DNA of 64,000 nt from CADEDV01 sp964412375 (lineage in GTDB: Bacteria > Bacteroidota > Bacteroidia > Chitinophagales > Chitinophagaceae): positions 248,001-312,000 of the forward strand of contig CAYPOD010000001.1 of the NCBI GenBank assembly GCA_964412375.1. Direction: 5' to 3'. Within the stretch, counting starts at the first letter, position 1; every line of letters starts with the position of its first letter. Positions 25,546-34,159 of the stretch are shown one piece after another. A program made the position numbers and the translations under genes. The notes beneath the pieces are model-generated. The model ran no database searches and was not told the DNA's origin. It was given only the letters and a program-made list of their open reading frames with translations.

Positions 25546-27615
25546 TTATTTTTCCCAATTGAATAGTATACCTGCGAAAAAAGAGCGGCCATAACCAAGA
25601 TTCCTGGCACCGCTGCCGGTATGGATGCCGCCGGTGCTGACAACATTAGTATTCACCCTCACCACATCAAACAGGTTTCTCACACCGGCACTTAGGTTAA
25701 AATATTTCAGCACAGCCATTTTAAATTTTTTATTGACTGTAATGTCCGCCATTTGATAACCTTTCATTTCGGCCAGCACTATATCACTGCCCTGCATCAC
25801 ATATGAAGGCTGCTTGCCGGTGAACTTGTAAAACAGGTTGGCATCCAGCCCGATCTTTGAAAAGCTATAGCCAATGGCCGTATTGGCTTCTGCCGACCAT
25901 TGCAACTGTGGCAACGAAGCATCTTCCTCAGACAGTGAATTATAGAAACCGGTGTATGAACCCCCGACAGAAATATTCCATTCCTTGTACTTCACTACCG
26001 TGGAAAGATTGACCCCGGCTGTTTTACTGCTGTAGATATTTGTAAGCGTATAAATGTTAGGATCATTGGGTGAGATAGCATAATCTATCAGGTTCTTAAC
26101 GTTATTATAGAACCCACCCAATACTGTGGTATATGCCACCTGGCCGGGTGAAACTTTTTTCCAGTTCAATGAACCGGTGAAACTATGCGAGGTCTCTGCC
26201 TCCAGATCGGGATTGCCGATGATCTGGTGATTGGCATCAAAAAAGTCCATGTACAGCTCCCGCAATGAGGGTGAACGGAAACCTCTTGCATAGGCAACCC
26301 TGAGGTCAAGATCTTTGGATAAGGAGAACTTTGCGTTTACAGAGGGAATCACCGGCGGAGCATCATATACTGAGTTTTTGATAAACCGGAGCCCCGGCCG
26401 GATATTCACTTTTGCAGAAGGAGTGAACTCACCAGTAAGAAAAAAAGCATAATCGTTCACCTGGTTATTGCCCGCTTTTAATCTTTCCCCCTTACCGCTT
26501 TCAAGATTAATGTCAACACCCGGTTGCAGGGTGAGCAAAGAAGATAATTTATAAACTGCCGTGCCGCGGAAAGTGAAGCCGCCTACTTCCACCAGGCTCT
26601 GGTTCTTTTCAATATCCATACTCAGCTTGCCTGTATTTTGACTAAGTAATGTCGAAAACACCTGGCGGCGATAAGCAGTGTATGCCGCCTGTGCCTGGAA
26701 AGTAAGACTGTTGCTGACAAAATAAGATGACTGCAGTTGCTGCATCACTCTGCGGGAAAGATATTCCTGGTCCTGCGCCACAGAATCACCGGCATCAGCT
26801 CTCCATTGTGTAAAGTTGCCGGGATTGATGATGAGTTCGTCCAGCCCGTCAATGCGATAACGAATATTAAATTTTGAAGTGCGGAAGCCAACATAGCCAT
26901 TTGCAATCAACTGATCTTTCCAGTGCCAGGTCAGTTCCCTGCCGGTGGTGTCGCCTTTCCAGCCACCGAAATAGTTGTGACCAAAACTTCCGCCTGCATC
27001 CCACTTGCTGTTTCTCCAGCTTAGTCCCACATACTGATTATGGACACCTTGCCTCCAACCGTATTCTTTACCTGCTGTTTCTTCCTGCAACCTTGCGGTC
27101 ACAGACCATTTTGCCTGTGAAGCTTTTTTGGTGATAATATTAATAACACCGGCCAATGCATCGGCGCCATATACTACTGACATGGGTCCCTCCACAATCT
27201 CTATTTTCTCGATAGCGTTAATATCAACCTGGTTAATATTGATCTCATTGCTTGTTCCCTGGCGGCCCACCAACGGCAGACCATCAATCAGGATCTTCAC
27301 ATTCTGTCCCCGCATACCCATCATAGTTATATCAGCCCCGCCGGTGGCCAGGTCTTGCGAAAACCGGATGTTGAGTTCATTGTTCAAAACATCCTGCAGT
27401 TTGGTAGCGCCTTGTCTTTGAATTCTTTCTTTGCTGATGGTGCGAACCTGGTAAACGGAATTTTTTGCGGATTGGGGACGATATTGACCGGTCAGCACCA
27501 CTTCATCCAGTTCTTTTGCTTTTGTCGTGTCTTCTGCCGGGGACAGTTTAATTGTTTGCGCATTGATCCCGGCACTGAACACTGATGCAGCAAGAGCTAT
27601 GTAAATTTTTCTCAT
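25546..27615 (-). CDS. TonB-dependent outer-membrane receptor, probably for haem or iron
   Basis: 689 residues from the ATG at 27615, which opens directly on the signal peptide MRKIYIALAASVFSAGINAQ. The plug domain includes ELDEVVLTGQYRP (TonB box region), GMRGQNVKILIDGLPLVGRQG and VEGPMSVVYGADALAGVINI; the barrel ends GRSFFAGILFNWEK with the terminal aromatic strand. ARGFRSPSLRELYMDF is the motif seen in haem and siderophore receptors. It is first in an operon with an HmuY-like lipoprotein. The 254 nt upstream (27616-27869) hold no gene; I saw no clear Fur box there. Confidence 0.88.
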   Translation of the reverse strand: MRKIYIALAASVFSAGINAQTIKLSPAEDTTKAKELDEVVLTGQYRPQSAKNSVYQVRTISKERIQRQGATKLQDVLNNELNIRFSQDLATGGADITMMGMRGQNVKILIDGLPLVGRQGTSNEININQVDINAIEKIEIVEGPMSVVYGADALAGVINIITKKASQAKWSVTARLQEETAGKEYGWRQGVHNQYVGLSWRNSKWDAGGSFGHNYFGGWKGDTTGRELTWHWKDQLIANGYVGFRTSKFNIRYRIDGLDELIINPGNFTQWRADAGDSVAQDQEYLSRRVMQQLQSSYFVSNSLTFQAQAAYTAYRRQVFSTLLSQNTGKLSMDIEKNQSLVEVGGFTFRGTAVYKLSSLLTLQPGVDINLESGKGERLKAGNNQVNDYAFFLTGEFTPSAKVNIRPGLRFIKNSVYDAPPVIPSVNAKFSLSKDLDLRVAYARGFRSPSLRELYMDFFDANHQIIGNPDLEAETSHSFTGSLNWKKVSPGQVAYTTVLGGFYNNVKNLIDYAISPNDPNIYTLTNIYSSKTAGVNLSTVVKYKEWNISVGGSYTGFYNSLSEEDASLPQLQWSAEANTAIGYSFSKIGLDANLFYKFTGKQPSYVMQGSDIVLAEMKGYQMADITVNKKFKMAVLKYFNLSAGVRNLFDVVRVNTNVVSTGGIHTGSGARNLGYGRSFFAGILFNWEK

Positions 27616-27865
27616 AAAGTATTTGTTGCGGACGCAAAGTTTCAACTGAATCAATTAGGAATTATCATGCAATTGTCAAGAAGAAACCAAAGTAATTTGT
27701 TTTACAAAAAAATGACAACGAATCGTTGAAGATCATCGTAACACATGACAAACATCATTGGCTGTCTTATTTGGTGGCGCAAAATTGTTGTAGCGTAATA
27801 ATGAAATAATGCCGTATCAGGAAAATTGGTTTTCGCAAAAAGGAAACTGACCATTCAATGACAAA

Positions 27866-27895
27866 AGAAAAGGCTGCTCTTTTCAGAACAGCCTT
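27866..27895 (-). terminator. Terminator of the DUF4920 gene
   Basis: Minus strand: AAGGCTGTTCT, loop GAAA, AGAGCAGCCTT, then TTCTTTTG. Eleven pairs with one U-G and a stable tetraloop, 22 nt after the stop codon. Confidence 0.8.
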
Positions 27896-27917
27896 CTTAA
27901 AAATTTTTAAGCGTTGC

Positions 27918-28403
27918 TTACTCTACCACCAAAATTCCCTTGGCAGTTACCCGCACTTCTTTTTGTGGTTTGGTGATCGCTTCAATTTCTGCCTTTGATT
28001 TTTTGGCATCTTCTGCATAGTGACGCAATTCTTCTACTGAAACGGTTTTCATTTTTACTTCGCCATCAATGATCACTGTTTTACCAGCAGCAGCCAAAGG
28101 CAAAAAGAAACCATAATCTTTCATCTTTACAGTTGCTGTTTCGCCATTCTCCAGCTCCAGTTTCAGCCAGCAACCTTTTTTGGGACATACTTCCAGGATT
28201 TTTGCTTTCACCTTAGTGTCCACTGCTTTTTCAGCAGCGTCACCATCTGCCAGTTTTTTAGCCACATCAGTCAGGGCAACAGCGCCTTCCTTTGTGATCT
28301 TCTCGCCATACCAGTCACCTGCTTTGGCATTGCCTTCAGGAGGCTGGGCATTAGCCAAAAAGCCAAATCCTGCAACCAGTAAACTCAGAAATACTTTTTT
28401 CAT
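27918..28403 (-). CDS. DUF4920 domain secreted protein
   Basis: 161 residues with signal peptide 1-19. The domain centres on VKAKILEVCPKKGCWLKLELENGETATVKMKDYGFFLPL, an OB-fold-like segment of the DUF4920 family with a conserved Cys pair (VCPKKGCW). The family is found in secreted proteins of many bacteria and its role is unknown; the Cys pair could bind a metal or form a disulfide. It is upstream of, and in the opposite order to, no obvious partner; the cytochrome c peroxidase gene lies 71 nt upstream on the same strand. Confidence 0.7.
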   Translation of the reverse strand: MKKVFLSLLVAGFGFLANAQPPEGNAKAGDWYGEKITKEGAVALTDVAKKLADGDAAEKAVDTKVKAKILEVCPKKGCWLKLELENGETATVKMKDYGFFLPLAAAGKTVIIDGEVKMKTVSVEELRHYAEDAKKSKAEIEAITKPQKEVRVTAKGILVVE

Positions 28404-28437
28404 ATTGCAATTTTTATATTGTTTTTAATTCGAGTTA

Positions 28438-28445
28438 CAAAGATA
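28438..28445 (-). promoter_or_regulatory. -7 promoter element for the DUF4920 gene
   Basis: Minus strand TATCTTTG, an exact TAnnTTTG match about 35 nt before the DUF4920 ATG. No matching -33 element was found, because the upstream side is the end of the cytochrome c peroxidase gene. Confidence 0.4.
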
Positions 28446-28474
28446 GTTTTTCCCCTGAAATAGTTGCTTATTAG

Positions 28475-29527
28475 CTATTCCGGCATCACTGGTTTTTTAA
28501 ACTCCACCGGTGGTGCTGAAATGGCGTTTAAAAAAGCTACCAGGTCTGTTTTCTCCTTTGCCGTCAGGTTCAGCGGTTTGATGAGGTTTTTTTCAGTACC
28601 TGGCTTATCAGCCCGGTTAAAATGCTCAATTAATACATTCATGTCCTTAACCGACCCATCATGCATCCAGGGGCCTGTTCGCATCACATCTCTTAAAGAT
28701 GGGGTTTTGAATTTACCCATGTCTTCATCATTGTGTGTCACCATATATAATCCTTTATCCTCACCTGAAAAACCGGCATTTTGAAAAAGATTGTCGGTAA
28801 ACATCGGGCCGTGATGACAATTCATACATTTTGCCTTTGTGCGGAAAAGATGCAGTCCCCTCAATTCGCTTTTTGAAAGTGCTTTTTTATTCCCTGCCAT
28901 GAATTCATCAAACCGGCTCTTGGCACTTACCAGTGTTTTTTCAAACACAGCAATAGCTTCCGTCATACGGTCGGGATTAATATTCTCATCACCATACGCC
29001 TTTTTAAAAAGTTCTTTATAGCCATTGATGCGTCGCAGCTTTCGCATCACATCCGGCATGTCGCTTCCCATTTCTGACTCACTTACAATCGGGGCAAAAG
29101 CCTGGTCCTGTAAATCCTTTGCCCGGCCATCCCAAAACAAGCGATGATAGAACCAGGTGTTCTGAATGGTGGGTGAATTTCTTTTAGTAATAGCGCCTTC
29201 ATGCCCCACCGATTTTTCTCTGCCATCCGTCCAGTTCAACTCAGGCTGGTGACAGGTGGCGCAGGAAATTTTATTAGAAGCACTTAATCTCGTATCAAAA
29301 AATAATGTTTTGCCCAATTCAATAACATGCCGCAGTGAGTCCTGTTTATCATGCAAGGGGCTTTTAGGTAAAGGGCCCAGTTCTGCCCAGTTCACTCCAT
29401 CTACAACATCAGGCTTTGGCCATTTATCAGGTGACCTGGAATAAATGCTGCGAAGACTTTCTTTGGTGAAAGAAACAGAAGCTGTTATTGCAGCTATCAA
29501 CATTACTATTACAATACCTTTCCTCAT
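28475..29527 (-). CDS. Di-haem cytochrome c peroxidase (CcpA/MauG family)
   Basis: 350 residues with an N-terminal signal segment. Two c-type haem motifs are present: CATCHQP in the N-terminal domain (about residue 84-88) and CMNCHHGP in the C-terminal domain (about 235-240). The spacing and the GREKSVGHEGAITKRNSPTIQNTWFYHRLFWDGR region between them are those of periplasmic peroxidases that reduce H2O2 with electrons from cytochrome c; MauG-like homologues instead oxidise protein substrates. It ends with a C-terminal Pro-rich tail. It is transcribed alone upstream of the DUF4920 gene. Confidence 0.9.
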   Translation of the reverse strand: MRKGIVIVMLIAAITASVSFTKESLRSIYSRSPDKWPKPDVVDGVNWAELGPLPKSPLHDKQDSLRHVIELGKTLFFDTRLSASNKISCATCHQPELNWTDGREKSVGHEGAITKRNSPTIQNTWFYHRLFWDGRAKDLQDQAFAPIVSESEMGSDMPDVMRKLRRINGYKELFKKAYGDENINPDRMTEAIAVFEKTLVSAKSRFDEFMAGNKKALSKSELRGLHLFRTKAKCMNCHHGPMFTDNLFQNAGFSGEDKGLYMVTHNDEDMGKFKTPSLRDVMRTGPWMHDGSVKDMNVLIEHFNRADKPGTEKNLIKPLNLTAKEKTDLVAFLNAISAPPVEFKKPVMPE

Positions 29528-29596
29528 GAAAAATTAAACAGCACTGAACTACAAATAAAAAGTTTGTTTTTCTTACACCTGCTGACCTTTATCATA

Positions 29597-30028
29597 TCAG
29601 ATAAAGCCCCGGCAGTTTTTTGCACCACAGCGGCAAGGCAAAGTTCCTTCATGGTGTGTTTCGCCATAATCACAACTCAGCTCTTCACCTTTCCGGATAC
29701 TTCGTAAAGCATAAAATTCCACCCGGTTTTTCATCACCCGCATAAATGTGTTGGGATCGCAGGAGTGATTGATAAAACGCATATCATTGGGATTGGCAGA
29801 GGCGTTTAAAGCGAGGTTATTATCCAGCTCAACCATATTGATCACCTTCAGGTCTTTAATCAGCCGCATCGCTTCTTTCATGCTGATGATAACCCCGCCG
29901 AGATCGCCGATCTTTTTTCTTGCCGGAATAGGCTGCAGCGCAAATGCGCCTTTGCCTGCAATGCGGCTTTTTTTTACTTTCACCGGGTAATGAATATGAT
30001 ACGGTGGTGTAACGATTACTTTAGACAT
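29597..30028 (-). CDS. SET domain protein
   Basis: 143 residues, only the SET domain. Visible are GKGAFALQPIPARKKIGDLGG (opening of SET-N), MRFINHSCDPNTFM (SAM/pseudoknot motif NHSC) and ELSCDYGETH (the catalytic Tyr strand), followed by a post-SET-like Cys cluster, CRCGAKNCRGFI. SET proteins methylate lysines; in bacteria the targets are mostly unknown, with ribosomal and DNA-bound proteins as examples. It follows the nitroreductase gene by 2 nt, so they are translationally coupled, but no functional link is known. Confidence 0.87.
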   Translation of the reverse strand: MSKVIVTPPYHIHYPVKVKKSRIAGKGAFALQPIPARKKIGDLGGVIISMKEAMRLIKDLKVINMVELDNNLALNASANPNDMRFINHSCDPNTFMRVMKNRVEFYALRSIRKGEELSCDYGETHHEGTLPCRCGAKNCRGFI

Positions 30029-30030
30029 AC

Positions 30031-30612
30031 TTATTCATTTATCCAGGTGGTTTTATCTTCAAGTGGTAAACGGGTGGCACCCGCTGACGGGATCGCCACA
30101 TGACCAATATAGAAAAATCCGAGTAAGCGATCCAATTCACCTAAACCAAAAAATGATTTCGCTTTTTCGTTATAAGTTACACCGCCTGTGGTCCAATAAC
30201 CTCCCAAACCATAAGCAGTGACAGAGAGATAAATATTCTGTACGGCACAGGCCACAGCCGCAATATCTTCTACTTCAGGAATATTCTTCAAAGCCGTTCT
30301 TTTCATTCCCAGTGCAATGACATGTGATGCTTTTAGCGGGTTTTGCTGTAATTTTTTATAAGTGATCTCTTTGAAATTTTCACCTGCTTCTTCCTTATAC
30401 ACACGGCTTTGAAAATCTGCCAGTTTTTTTAAGCCTTCTCCTGTAAATATGGTGAAATGCCAGGGCTCCATCCTTCCGTGGTTGGGTGCCCAAATGGCGT
30501 TGGTCAGGATTTCTTTGATGATCGCATCATCCACTTTTTTACCTGCTTCCAACTGATCCGGGAAAACAGAGCGGCGGTTGCGGGCCAGTTGATTAAATAA
30601 CTCTGGATTCAT
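30031..30612 (-). CDS. Nitroreductase family protein
   Basis: 193 residues. FMN-dependent NAD(P)H oxidoreductase fold. The FMN-phosphate site at the N-terminus (RNRRSVFPDQL) and the APNHGRMEPWHFTIF motif, then GLGGYWTTGG (about 135-145) and the C-terminal GFFYIGHVAIP, match the YdjA-like small nitroreductases. Substrate unknown; such enzymes reduce nitro compounds or quinones. It overlaps in organisation with the SET gene 2 nt downstream and is divergent from the ferritin gene. Confidence 0.86.
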   Translation of the reverse strand: MNPELFNQLARNRRSVFPDQLEAGKKVDDAIIKEILTNAIWAPNHGRMEPWHFTIFTGEGLKKLADFQSRVYKEEAGENFKEITYKKLQQNPLKASHVIALGMKRTALKNIPEVEDIAAVACAVQNIYLSVTAYGLGGYWTTGGVTYNEKAKSFFGLGELDRLLGFFYIGHVAIPSAGATRLPLEDKTTWINE

Positions 30613-30690
30613 TTATTTGATTTGTACAAAAATAGCAGGTGGCCATCTAAAACAATCCATGATTTAGTAACTTCATTAAAATTATCAGAT

Positions 30691-31200
30691 ATGGTAAGCA
30701 AATCCATGCAGGAAGCATTAAACAACCAGGTGCAGATGGAAGCTGAATCATCACAAGCCTATCTCGCCATGGCATCATGGGCAGAAATTCAACCCGGGCT
30801 CGAAGGCGTCACCAACTTTTTTTACCAGCAATCGGATGAAGAAAGGGTGCATATGCTGAAACTTATCCGTTTCATTAATGAAAGAGGCGGTTTTGCCATT
30901 GTGCCTGCACTGGCTCAACCGATCGTCACTTTCAAATCCATCAAGAATGTGTTTGAAGAGTTCCTGAAACATGAGTTGAAAGTAAGTAACAGCATCAATG
31001 AACTGGTGCATTTATCGCTGAGTGAAAAAGATTATGCCACGCATAATTTTCTGCAATGGTATGTGAACGAGCAGATGGAAGAAGAAAGAGTGGCCCGCAC
31101 ATTAAATGATAAACTGGAAATGGTGGGTGATGACAAAGGCGGGCTATATTTATTTGACAGAGATATTATGAACTACAGGGGCGGCGAAGGAAAAAAATGA
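30691..31200 (+). CDS. Ferritin (non-haem, FtnA type)
   Basis: 169 residues from the ATG at 30691; an in-frame GTG/TTG-type extension to 30622 adds residues with no ferritin similarity. Iron-storage cage subunit with ferroxidase ligands: E17, the EExxH set at 50-54 (EERVH), and E/Q residues in the later helices (around HELKVS and NEQMEEE). The FTN form, rather than bacterioferritin, is shown by the lack of the haem Met. It is convergent with the amylosucrase gene (4-nt gap) and divergent from the nitroreductase. Confidence 0.93.
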   Translation: MVSKSMQEALNNQVQMEAESSQAYLAMASWAEIQPGLEGVTNFFYQQSDEERVHMLKLIRFINERGGFAIVPALAQPIVTFKSIKNVFEEFLKHELKVSNSINELVHLSLSEKDYATHNFLQWYVNEQMEEERVARTLNDKLEMVGDDKGGLYLFDRDIMNYRGGEGKK

Positions 31201-31204
31201 CGAT

Positions 31205-33157
31205 CTACTTCACTTCGAGTATTAAAAACTGGTAAGGTTCTATGGCCAGGTATTCATGGTCGTGTCCGACATGATAAATCTTCTCTTCCCAATGATCATA
31301 TAACACGGATGGTGCCGGGCCATGTTCTTTGAAGGCAAACCAGGTAAGATGAGCCACTTCATCCCTGAAATTAAACAGGCAGTATAATTTCTGTTCTTCA
31401 AAAGTGCGCAGGTAACCGGCAACATAAACATTATGTGGTGTCAGCCAGGTAAGGTTTTTATGATCCGACACCGCATTGATGGAACTACGAATCCTGATCA
31501 GCCGCTGTGTACGGGTGAACATTTCATGCTCTATTGTTCCTTCCACTTTAATACGTTTATTTTTTTCCCAGTTGATCAATGGCCGGTGCATCCACCGGTT
31601 ATCATAGTGTTTCCCGGGATCATTTAAATAGGAATAATCATTTGTACAGGCGGTTTCATCACCATAAAATATCATGGGCACTCCGCCAATGAAAAAACTA
31701 TGCGCCTGCATCAGTGTAATTCGCCGGATCGCTGTTTCAATTAGTTTTTCATTATTTTGTTCGAGGGCCGTTTCCAACCCGCAAAGGGAGGCCAGTGTGC
31801 CGCTGATGCGGGCATCACCTGTTTTAGGGTTGCTGGAAAACAATGCGCCGCGGGACGGCGATCCGGCAGTATTTCCCGAAAAATAATCTTTTAAAAAACG
31901 GCGATGCTCACCCGGATCATACCCGGCATGTTGAATCATATAGTCGTCATAACCCAAACCAATATCGTCATGGCATCGGGTATAGGTGATCCACGAAGTG
32001 CCATAAGGTTTTTGTAATATTTCATGCTGGGCAGCGAGCATCACCCTTGTGTCACCAGTTGCCAATGCATCCCATTGCAAAGCCATATGCGTGGCATTGT
32101 AGGCAAAATCACACTCCCTTGCTGTATATAAGCCGGTACCGAAATATTTCATGATTTCTTTTGGCGCCACAATTGCTTCGGCCAGCAATGCCATGCCGGG
32201 TGAGGCCACTTCCACACACTGCTTGATCAATCGAAGAAGGCTATGTGCCTGCGGAAGGTTTTGACAAGTGGTGCCGGGTTGTTTCCAGATAAATGCAGGG
32301 GCATCTATCCGCAATATATCAACACCCAGGTTAGCGTAAAAAAAGATGTTATCAAGCATCTCGAGAAAAACAGCCGGGTTCCTGTAGTTCAGATCCCATT
32401 GATAGGTGTGAAACACCGTCATCACCCATTTTTGCATCTCCTCATTCCAGGTGAAATTACCCGGCGCTGTTTCTGGAAAAACCTCCGGCATGCTGCGGTC
32501 ATACTGGTCAGGTATGCTGCGATCATCAAAAAGATAATAATAGTCCTGGTATTGTTTCGCTCCTGTTTTTGCCATTTGAGCCCACACATGATGATGCGAT
32601 GTATGGTTGAGCACTATGTCCAGCATCAGGAACATATCTTCCTGCTGCATTCGTTGCTGTAGCTGTTGAAGATCGGCCAGGTTTCCGAACCGTTCATCCA
32701 CTTTACGGAAATCTGAAACAGCATAACCGCCATCACTCTCTCCCTCGGGGCTTTCAAACAAAGGCATCAGGTGAAGCAGGTTAACACCCAGCTCTTTCAG
32801 GTAATCAAGTTTTGAATGTAAATTTTTTAAGGTGCCGCAAAAACGGTCAACATACAAACTCATCCCGGTTATTTTATTGCTCAGGTACCAGATACCTTTT
32901 TCATCTTTTTCCTCATCCCGCTGCTTTAGCCGTTCCGGCCTGTTAAGATATGTCTGCGCCACCAACCGGATAAGGTGATCAAAATAATCTGTAAACCCCT
33001 TGTGTTCGCCATACAATTCCCGGAACAAAGCATGCATGGCTGTGGCATTGGCAATAAACCGTGTATAAAAAAGGTTATCGCTGCCGGCCAGGTCAATTTT
33101 TTCCTGCAGCAAAATGCTGTTTATATGCTGATGCAGTTCCTTGTTGTACACAACCAC
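31205..33157 (-). CDS. Amylosucrase (GH13_4)
   Basis: 650 residues, the amylosucrase length. It transfers glucose from sucrose onto an alpha-1,4-glucan and releases fructose. SDGGYAVSDF at 141-150, the subfamily signature WVMTVFHTYQWDLNYRNPAVF (244-264), nucleophile Asp285 (ILRIDAPAF), acid/base Glu327 (LLAEAIVAP) and the third Asp at 397 (RCHDDIGLGYDD) fit the Neisseria polysaccharea enzyme almost position for position. No signal peptide, so it works in the cytoplasm on imported sucrose. The start is GTG, at 33157 or 33151. It lies directly downstream of fructokinase, the enzyme that would use the released fructose. Confidence 0.92.
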   Translation of the reverse strand: MVVYNKELHQHINSILLQEKIDLAGSDNLFYTRFIANATAMHALFRELYGEHKGFTDYFDHLIRLVAQTYLNRPERLKQRDEEKDEKGIWYLSNKITGMSLYVDRFCGTLKNLHSKLDYLKELGVNLLHLMPLFESPEGESDGGYAVSDFRKVDERFGNLADLQQLQQRMQQEDMFLMLDIVLNHTSHHHVWAQMAKTGAKQYQDYYYLFDDRSIPDQYDRSMPEVFPETAPGNFTWNEEMQKWVMTVFHTYQWDLNYRNPAVFLEMLDNIFFYANLGVDILRIDAPAFIWKQPGTTCQNLPQAHSLLRLIKQCVEVASPGMALLAEAIVAPKEIMKYFGTGLYTARECDFAYNATHMALQWDALATGDTRVMLAAQHEILQKPYGTSWITYTRCHDDIGLGYDDYMIQHAGYDPGEHRRFLKDYFSGNTAGSPSRGALFSSNPKTGDARISGTLASLCGLETALEQNNEKLIETAIRRITLMQAHSFFIGGVPMIFYGDETACTNDYSYLNDPGKHYDNRWMHRPLINWEKNKRIKVEGTIEHEMFTRTQRLIRIRSSINAVSDHKNLTWLTPHNVYVAGYLRTFEEQKLYCLFNFRDEVAHLTWFAFKEHGPAPSVLYDHWEEKIYHVGHDHEYLAIEPYQFLILEVK

Positions 33158-33159
33158 AA

Positions 33160-34113
33160 TTATTTAAAAATATCACTGTTCAAATGACGGAATGCTTCCA
33201 TAGCACCCATGTATTCGCAGGTGCGGGCACCGGCTTTATTGGCATTGTAAATAACAGCACCCCACTCATCCCGTGAAAGTGAACGTATTTCGCTGTTTGA
33301 TTTTTGCGACAACTGAAATAAAACAGATCCGACAAAAGCATCACCCGCACCAGTAGTATCAACAGGTTTAACCGGAATGCTTGGCACCGTATAGGTTTCG
33401 CCATGCAAACCAAGCAGGGTTCCTTCTTTTCCGAGTGTAATTGCAAAACTGGCTTTCGTTTTTTTAAACATGATAGCTGCCGCAGCAGCAACATTAAAGG
33501 CACCGGTTAGCAGCATAGCCTCTTCATCGCTTACCTTAAAAAAGTTGCATTTGTTAATGAAATTCCACGACTGCTCAACAAATGCAGGAGCATTGTCTTT
33601 AAAAAGCAAGTGACGATAATTAGGATCAAAACTTATGTACACGTTTTGCTGCACAGCTCTTTCCAATAAACTGGTATAGGCTTTTTGTAAGGGGCCCGGT
33701 AAGAATGCAGTGGCAGAGCCAAAATGTATGATTGAAAAATCAACGGGGTTGATGCCGGCAATATCTTCTTCACTTAATTGTCCGTCGGCGCCCCGGTTAA
33801 AATAGAAATCTCTTTCGCCGTTAAGCATGAGCGATACAAAAGCTAATGTGGTAAAACACTTTTCATCCTGCAGCATCCATTTTGTACCCACAGCAAATGA
33901 CCGCATCACATCCATCAAATGTCTTCCAAAAGGATCGGCCCCGACTTTTGCGGCCAGTTCCACCTCGCCGCCTAAAGCTGCAATAGCAGCGGCAACATTG
34001 GCCGGGGCGCCTCCTGCCTTTTTTAAAAACTGTTGACCGTCTGCCAGCGTTTTTCCTTTATCTGTGCAGATCATATCAATAAGCGCCTCTCCTATGCAAA
34101 GAATTTTTCCCAT
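33160..34113 (-). CDS. Fructokinase-like PfkB family kinase
   Basis: 317 residues, ribokinase fold. LCIGEALIDMICTDKG opens it; PFGRHLMDVM (about 62-71) is near the sugar site; and DTTGAGDAFVGSVLF, at about 250, holds the anion hole and catalytic Asp of PfkB signature 2. The gene lies between the sugar porter and the amylosucrase (2-nt gap to the latter), so phosphorylation of fructose freed from sucrose is the natural role. It could also act on other ketohexoses. Confidence 0.88.
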   Translation of the reverse strand: MGKILCIGEALIDMICTDKGKTLADGQQFLKKAGGAPANVAAAIAALGGEVELAAKVGADPFGRHLMDVMRSFAVGTKWMLQDEKCFTTLAFVSLMLNGERDFYFNRGADGQLSEEDIAGINPVDFSIIHFGSATAFLPGPLQKAYTSLLERAVQQNVYISFDPNYRHLLFKDNAPAFVEQSWNFINKCNFFKVSDEEAMLLTGAFNVAAAAAIMFKKTKASFAITLGKEGTLLGLHGETYTVPSIPVKPVDTTGAGDAFVGSVLFQLSQKSNSEIRSLSRDEWGAVIYNANKAGARTCEYMGAMEAFRHLNSDIFK

Positions 34114-34159
34114 ATCCGCCCAACTGTGGGTTTTCTAATTATAAATCTTTCCAGGTTCT

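Noticed and set aside
27616..27869. Fur box or riboswitch upstream of the TonB receptor
   Set aside because: I could not find a 19-nt Fur-like palindrome nor a conserved riboswitch core; only a loose CAACGA-ATCGTTG type symmetry near 27720.
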